Source: Arthrobacter sp. OVS8
GTDB taxonomy: Bacteria > Actinomycetota > Actinomycetes > Actinomycetales > Micrococcaceae
NCBI GenBank assembly: GCA_028370155.1
Contig: CP116670.1
Location: forward strand, 4,030,001 to 4,094,000
Length of the DNA: 64,000 nucleotides
Direction of reading: 5' to 3'
Positions 58,701 through 64,000 of the stretch are shown one piece after another (positions within the stretch are counted from its first letter, which is position 1; every line of letters begins with the position of its first letter). The position numbers and the translations under genes are program-made. The notes beneath the pieces were generated by a model. That model was not told the origin of the DNA. It was given only the letters and a program-made list of their open reading frames with translations, and searched no databases.

Positions 58701-60579
58701 GTCAGGCGACGTGTTCGGCAACGGCATGCTGCTCTCGAAGCACATCCGTCTGCTCGCGGCCTTTGACCACCGGCACATCTTCCTCGACCCCACCCCGGAC
58801 GAAGCCGTCTCCTTCGCCGAGCGCCAGCGTCTCTTCGAGCTGCCCCGCTCATCCTGGGACGACTACAACAAGGAACTGATCAGCGAAGGCGGCGGCGTGT
58901 TTGCCCGCCAGGCGAAGTCCATCCCGGTTTCGGCCCAGGTCCGGTCCGCGCTCGGACTGCCCGACGGAACCACCCGGCTCAGCCCGCCCGAACTGTTGCG
59001 CGCGATTCTGCTCGCCCCCGCCGATCTGCTGTACAACGGCGGAATCGGCACGTATGTCAAGGCCAGCACGGAAACGAACGCCGAGGTCGGCGACAAGGCC
59101 AATGACTCCATCCGTGTCGACGGCCGGGAGCTGCGCGTGAAGGTGGTCGGTGAAGGCGGCAACCTGGGCATGACGCAGCGGGGCCGCATTGAGGCCGCCC
59201 TCCAGGGCGTCATCCTGAACACCGACGCGATCGACAACTCCGCCGGCGTCGACTGCTCCGACCACGAAGTCAACATCAAGATCTTCGTGGACCGGATGGT
59301 CGCCGCAGGGAAGCTGGATTCTGCGGAGCGTTCGGAGTTCCTGGCCTCGATGACCGACGAAGTCGGCCGCCTGGTGCTCGAGGACAACATTGACCAGAAC
59401 ATCCTGCTGCTCAATGACCGGATGCGGGTTTCCGAATGGAGCCCCAGCTATGAGCGGTTGATGGACTGGCTGGAAAAGCACGCCGGGCTGAAGCGCGACC
59501 TGGAAGCCCTGCCTACCACGGAGACGCTGCATGAGCGGCTCGAACAGGGCCAGGGCCTGACCTCGCCCGAATTGTCCGTGCTGGCCGCCTACGCCAAGAT
59601 CGAACTCGCCTCGGCGCTGCGTGACAGCGACCTGGCCGACGATCCGTGGTTCCGCGATACCCTGCGGGCCTACTTCCCGCAGCAGCTGCGGGACAGGTTC
59701 GACGCCGACCTCGACACCCACCCGCTGCGGCGCGAGATCATCGCGACCGTGGTGGCGAACGACATGATCAACATGGGTGGCATCACCTTCGCGTTCCGCG
59801 CCATGGAGGAGACCTCGGCCACCGAGGCCGCCGTCGCCAAGGCGTTCGTGGCGCTCCGTGAAGTCTACGAACTGGACATCATGGTCGGGGAACTCAACGA
59901 GCTGCCCGCGTCCTTCCCGACGGAACACTGGAGCACCGTCCACCTGGACATCCGGCGGCTCCTGGACCGGGCCGTGCGATGGGTCCTGAGCCAGGGCAAC
60001 GCGGCCCGGCCCATTGCCGAGATCGTGGGCGAGTTCAAGCCGTTGATGGATCCGATGCGGGCCCGCCTGCTGGATTACCTGCGGGGCGACGACCGTGCCC
60101 GGGTGACTGAATGGCTCGAAAGGGCGCGCGGCTGGGAACTGCCCGAGGACCTGGCCCACCGCTGGGCGGAACTGTTCGAGAGCTTCGTGCTGCTGGACAT
60201 CGCCAAGATTGTGCACGTCAGCCCGGAACCCGTCGAGAGCATCGCACACGTCTACTACACGGTGTTCAACCGGTTCCATGCCGACTCCCTGCTTGAGCGC
60301 ATCACCAAGCTGCCCAGGGAGGACCGCTGGCAGGCCCTGGCCCGCGCTGCCCTCCGCGACGATCTCTACTCGACCGTGTCGGATATGACGACGGCGGTGC
60401 TGGAGGCGACAACTCCGGGATTGCCTGCAGAGGAACGGCTCGCGGCCTGGGAAAGCCAGAATGTTGAGCAGTTGGGCCGGGCGAAGAGCATGTTTGATGA
60501 AGTGAACGCCCTCGAAGCCGATGACATGGCCTCGCTGTCGGTAGCATTGAGGCTCTTGAGGTCAATCGTCCGACGCTAG
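55711..60579 (+). CDS. gdh: NAD-specific glutamate dehydrogenase, large (180-kDa) class
   Basis: 1622 aa and intact, the longest unbroken frame in the window. It interconverts glutamate and 2-oxoglutarate with NAD. The N-terminal regulatory half includes [14 protein letters not shown] and MHPLFVV, typical ACT-like segments. The catalytic core has [38 protein letters not shown], which contains the substrate lysines, then [33 protein letters not shown] and a late [15 protein letters not shown] nucleotide-binding segment. ATG 55711 follows GGAGG. This class is found in Streptomyces, Mycobacterium and Proteobacteria and is usually allosterically controlled. Confidence 0.95.
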   Translation: [1622 protein letters not shown]

Positions 60580-60609
60580 GCAACTGCCGGCGTCGCAACT
60601 GGAGGTGCA

Positions 60610-62077
60610 GTGGCAATCTTTACGGACCCTATCAGGGAGCATGCTGATTTCGGGCCGGGGATGCCGAGTGGCTGCACCTCCTCGTCGGCGACTGGCAGAT
60701 GGTCGCGGACCTGGCGTTCGCGGACCTGGCGCTGTGGTTTCCGCATCCCGAGTTCGGCTATGTGGCGCTGGCCCACGTCCGCCCCTCCACCACGCACACG
60801 GTGTTCCATGCCGACTTCGTGGGGAGGGGATCCGGTCGGACCTGAAGCCGCTGGTCGACAAGGCATGGGAGAGCCGCACGATCGAGCGCTCCAATGAGAC
60901 CAACTGGAGCAGCGACATGGCCCTCCGGGTCGAGGCTGTGCCGATGGTCCGCAACGGCCGGACGCTGGCGATCGTGACGACCCACATGGACCTTTCCAGC
61001 TCCCGGATGCCGTCGCGGCTTGAGCTGACCTACCGGCAGTGCGCCTACGATCTGCTGCGGATGGGGACGCTTGGGCTGTGGCCGGACTTCGCCTCGCCCA
61101 CGGGTTCCCGCCGCGGCGCGCCCCGCGTCGGTGACGGTCTCATCAGGCTCGACGCCGAGGGCATCGTGCAGTACGCGAGCCCCAACGGGGTTTCAGCGTT
61201 CCGCCGGCTGGGCGACGGCGAGTCGCTTGAGGGCAGGAGCCTGGCCGAAGTGACCGCGGGACTGCTGAAGGACCGCCGCATGGTGGATGAGACCCTGCCG
61301 CTCGTTGTCACGGGGCGCATGCCGTGGCGCAGCGAAATCGAGTCCCGCGGCGTCAGTCTGTCGCTGCGGGCGATTCCCCTGCGTGACGAACAGCAGCGTT
61401 TCGGTGCCCTGGTGCTGTGCCGTGATGTCTCCGAGCTGCGGCGCCGGGAGATGGAACTCGTCACCAAGGACGCCACGATCCGCGAGATCCACCACCGGGT
61501 GAAGAACAATCTGCAGACCGTTGCTGCGCTGCTGCGGATGCAGTCACGGCGCATGGTCAGCGATGAGGCCAAGCAGGGACTGGAGCAGGCGATGCGAAGG
61601 GTGGCCACCATTGCCCTTGTGCATGAGACGCTGTCGCAGGGCCTGACCCAGAGTGTCGACTTCGATGAGCTCATTGGCCGCCAGTTCCGGCTCTCGGCCG
61701 AGGTCGCCTCCCCGTCGCAGCAGGTCAAGACGGCGCGCTCGGGACTCTTCGGCGAGCTGCCGAGCGATTTTGCCACCCCGCTGGCCCTGGTGATCAACGA
61801 GCTGGTGACGAACGCCGTCGAGCACGGCCTGGAGGGCCGGACCGGAACCGTCTGGCTGATCGCGGACCGCTCCGAAAGCGAGGACAGCGAGGAGCTGCTC
61901 ACCGTGACTGTGGCGGACGACGGCGTTGGCATCCCGGAGTCACCGTATGTGGAGGGCCTCGGCCTGCAGATCGTGCGCACCCTCGTGATGAGCGAACTGG
62001 GCGGGAGTATTCAGTGGAAGGCCAGGGAAGGCGGCGGCACGGCCGTCCAGATTGTCCTGAGCCTGGCCAAACGGTAG
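60610..62077 (+). CDS. pdtaS: Cytosolic sensor histidine kinase PdtaS (frame-broken)
   Basis: Soluble HisKA_2 kinase of about 488 aa, partner of the ANTAR-type antiterminator PdtaR. GAF-like N-terminal domain (HLLVGDWQMVADLAFADLALW, FGYVALAHVRPSTTHTVF), then a PAS domain (about 185-290: GLIRLDAEGIVQYASPNGVSAF). The H-box is REIHHRVKNNLQTVAALLRMQSRRM, the N-box LVINELVTNAVEHGL and the G-box DDGVGIPESPYVEGLGLQIV. GTG 60610 has GGAGGTG directly upstream. Breaks near 60658 and 60826. In Actinobacteria this gene commonly lies beside whiB1, as here. Confidence 0.92.
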
Positions 62078-62113
62078 CCGGCCGCAGGGTTTAGCAGCCG
62101 CGCTTAAACGGCG

Positions 62114-62143
62114 AATGGCCGCAGACTGAGGTCTGCGGCCATT
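62114..62143. terminator. Bidirectional terminator between pdtaS and whiB1
   Basis: A 13-bp perfect stem AATGGCCGCAGAC / GTCTGCGGCCATT with a TGAG loop between the converging genes. Confidence 0.75.
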
Positions 62144-62198
62144 GCTGTCCTGCCGCTGCAAGCGGGTCGCCGGGTGCGCCGGCGTCAGGAACCTGGTC

Positions 62199-62447
62199 CT
62201 AGGAGGCGCGGCGGGCGCGGGCCGCGCGGCGCTTCAGGGCGCGGCGTTCGTCTTCGCTCATGCCGCCCCAGACGCCGGCGTCCTGGCCGGACTCCAGCGC
62301 CCACTGGAGGCAGGTATCGACAACAGGGCAACGCCGGCACACACTTTTGGCTTCCTCGATCTGCAGGAGGGCAGGGCCGGTGTTTCCTACGGGGAAGAAA
62401 AGTTCCGGGTCCTTGTCAAGGCACGCTGCGCGGTTACGCCAATCCAT
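62199..62447 (-). CDS. whiB1: WhiB1 Fe-S transcription factor
   Basis: 82 aa, intact. The four iron-sulfur cysteines are C9, C37, C40 and C46 (CLDKD, then CRRCPVVDTC). The G(V/I)WGG turn is at 58-62 and a basic C-terminus (RRALKRRAARARRAS) contacts DNA. WhiB1 carries a [4Fe-4S] cluster that reacts with nitric oxide and binds the housekeeping sigma factor. In M. tuberculosis it is essential and controlled by the cAMP receptor protein. Position next to pdtaS supports WhiB1 over other WhiB types. ATG 62447 has GGAGTGA upstream. Confidence 0.94.
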   Translation of the reverse strand: MDWRNRAACLDKDPELFFPVGNTGPALLQIEEAKSVCRRCPVVDTCLQWALESGQDAGVWGGMSEDERRALKRRAARARRAS

Positions 62448-62490
62448 GCTTATCAGTCACTCCATTTCCTGGGCACTCGTTAAATGCCTT

Positions 62491-62506
62491 TGTGAAACTA
62501 TTCACT
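62491..62506 (-). promoter_or_regulatory. CRP/GlxR-like operator upstream of whiB1
   Basis: TGTGA-N6-TCACT on the plus strand, nine of ten bases matching TGTGA-N6-TCACA, 44 bp before the whiB1 start. TTTAAC on the minus strand (62484-62479) could be the -10. Mycobacterial whiB1 is regulated by Crp at sites of this type. Confidence 0.55.
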
Positions 62507-62515
62507 AGAGGCTTC

Positions 62516-62541
62516 ATAAGAAAGGGGCCCTTTGGGGCCCC
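62516..62541 (-). terminator. GC hairpin with T-tract in the whiB1 upstream region
   Basis: Read on the minus strand: GGGGCCC, loop CAAA, GGGCCCC, then TTTCTTAT. This has the form of an intrinsic terminator, 70-95 bp upstream of whiB1. It either insulates the promoter or attenuates a longer leader transcript. Confidence 0.5.
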
Positions 62542-62687
62542 CTCGGTCATCTGGTTTAAGCGTGTCATGTTAACGCTGCGTAAACAAGGGATAACCCGCT
62601 TCAATATGCCTCGGGATCGTGAGCGATGCATCACATTAGCTGGCGGCGCCCTCACATCTAGTCGACTATGTCCGGTACTGTGCCAGT

Positions 62688-63139
62688 GTGTCAAGAGCCT
62701 CTGAAAACCCCTCCGAGCCTGTTCCTTCCGGGCCCGGCGTCCCCGCCCGCCCCGCCGGCATCCTGGTGATTGCGATCGTTGTGGCGCTGGAGGCGGCGGC
62801 GCTGCTGGTTGCGGCCATCTGGTACGGAAGCCAGCTGCTGACCGGCGCCCCTGTGCTGTCTTTCTGGGGTGCGGTGTTCACTCTGGTGCTCCTGGCGGCG
62901 TTCTCTGCCTGGCTTTTGCGGTGGCCACCTTCCTGTTCCGCGGATACCGGTGGCCGCGTGCAGGCGCGCTGGTGGCGCAGCTCTTCACCCTCACCATCGG
63001 CTTCCCCACTATGTCGGGCGGATACCCCCTGGCGGGCCTGGCCATGCTGGTGCCGGCGGCCCTGGCCATCGTGCTGCTGTTTGACAAGCGTGTCATTGCG
63101 TTCGCATCGCGCCCCGGTGGAGCTCCTCCCGCCCTGTAG
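62688..63139 (+). CDS. Small four-helix membrane protein (frame-broken)
   Basis: Unrecognised, about 150 aa. After a polar N-terminus come four predicted membrane helices: ILVIAIVVALEAAALLVAAIW, FWGAVFTLVLLAAFSAWLL, ALVAQLFTLTIGFPTM and GLAMLVPAALAIVLLF, ending DKRVIAFASRPG. A break near 62915 in the second helix is repaired with one base. GTG 62688 start. Divergent from whiB1. No motif suggests a function. Confidence 0.65.
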
Positions 63140-63156
63140 CCCGCGCCTCACGGTCC

Positions 63157-64000
63157 TCACCCGCTGAGGTCTGCCGCAGGATCGAACCCCAGCTGGACCA
63201 CCCGGGAGCGTCCGTCCGAAATCACGACCGCGCGCCCCGACGGAGGACTCTGCTCGAGTTCGTACCGGACTCCAAAGAGTTCTCCGTCCATTGGACCCCG
63301 CGGTGCGATCAAAACGCCCAGCCCCTGGGCGGCCGCGTTCTGAACCAGCGGGACACGTTGCCGGATGCCCAGGCTGTAGCCGCCATGAAGACCACCCGCC
63401 ATCCGAGGCTGTTCAGCAGGAGCAGCCGGCTGTTGGCTTCGGGCGACTGCAGATCGAGGTCGTCCGCCAGGAGAATCGCTGCCGGATCCAGTGTGCCGGC
63501 GAGCGCGGCGTCGTAGGTCCGTGACCAGTGCCGCTCCGGATCCGTGGCGGCCGGAGCCTGCACCCAGTTGACTGCAGGGTTGAGGCCGGGGAGGGCCCGA
63601 AGAAGCGAGCTCTTCCCGGACGCGTGGCCGCCGAGGACGGCGAGGACAGCGCCCCGAGGCAGTTCAATGCCCGCGGGGAGGAGCTCATCGCCTCCCACTC
63701 CGAGCCACAGGCGGCCGGGTGGGGAGGACAGCTTGGAGCCACGGACCGGACGTCAGCGACCGTGACCATCCCGGGAAGGGGCTCGACCCGGAACGGCCGG
63801 GTCCCCGGTAGCACAGACTCGTCCCGGATGGCAGGGGGCAGGGTCCCGAAGAGCTGTCCCACGTGACCTTCAGCAGAGGTGGCCGGCGACACGGGCCCAA
63901 AAACCACCACGCGGCCGGCGACTGCATCGATGTCGGGCAGCCGCGGCCAGGCGAGCCGGGCCTCGTCCGTCGATCCGGCAGGCAGGAAGATCCGGTTGGG
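63157..64000 (-). CDS. FtsK/SpoIIIE-type protein, C-terminal part (5'-truncated, frame-broken)
   Basis: Enters from the window's right edge and runs on the minus strand to 63157. Visible are NRIFLPAGSTDEARLAWPRL, VVVFGPVSPATSAEGHVGQLFGTLPPAIRDE, then a P-loop domain with GAVLAVLGGHASGKSSLLRAL (Walker A GHASGKSS), LAGTLDPAAILLADDLDLQ (Walker B ADDLD) and a final QLGFDPAAD. This fits the last ATPase domain of a multidomain FtsK/SpoIIIE (EssC/EccC-like) protein. Breaks are near 63706 and near 63372. Without the upstream part the class (type VII secretion versus DNA translocase) cannot be decided. Confidence 0.7.

Overview
The window looks like chromosome from a high-GC actinobacterium of the Micrococcaceae, most likely Arthrobacter or Pseudarthrobacter. 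Actinobacterial marker genes support this: UvrD2 with a tetracysteine segment and HRDC domain, MtrA-MtrB-LpqB, WhiB1 next to PdtaS, SigK/RskA, BldC, long-form HPF and the 180-kDa-class NAD-glutamate dehydrogenase. I see no phage, insertion sequence, CRISPR array or rRNA. This is core chromosome.

Layout. 1-9.9 kb: NudC (5' end cut off), UvrD2, a zinc peptidase, a Zincin_2 protein (minus strand), a PDZ/Lon-type protease and a large UPF0182 membrane protein. 10-10.4 kb: two near-identical initiator tRNA genes, each with its own terminator. 10.4-17 kb: photolyase, PspA and TPM-domain protein (minus strand), then an HtrA-type protease. 17-20.4 kb: EtfBA, a PIG-L deacetylase and gluconokinase. 20.4-23.7 kb (minus): RskA, SigK, TrmL and a J-domain protein. 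23.8-31.6 kb: lipid kinase, lipoprotein, DoxX protein, a SufR-like regulator, an EamA transporter, cysteine desulfurase, an FAD-dependent reductase and MnmA. 31.8-37.6 kb: a peptide ABC importer. 37.8-40 kb: chorismate mutase, a methionine-synthase-like protein and a DUF4166 protein. 40.2-48.2 kb: MtrA-MtrB-LpqB-ComF, HPF and a YcaQ-type protein. 48.2-55.7 kb: SecA, then a group of Rv3235-like, LysM, BldC, SAF and TadZ-like genes. 55.7-64 kb: glutamate dehydrogenase, PdtaS, WhiB1, a small membrane protein and the C-terminal part of an FtsK/SpoIIIE-type protein.

The most interesting signal is a matched pair of promoter-operators. A 29-bp inverted repeat (TTCTAAA-N15-TTTAGAA type) lies over the -10 box of the DoxX gene, beside a cysteine-rich SufR-like regulator. 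A second copy with the same spacing and the same register to a -35/N17/-10 promoter lies 4.4 kb away, in front of the FAD-dependent reductase. Between and beside them are a cysteine desulfurase and the tRNA thiolase MnmA. This suggests a small redox or Fe-S-responsive regulon.

A major caution: more than half of the genes, including essential ones such as secA and mnmA, carry one to four frame breaks. Most sit in a run of four G or C and are repaired by making it five. This is best read as homopolymer under-calling in the sequence, not gene decay. Coordinates for broken genes span the whole repaired gene, and the break points are given in each entry.
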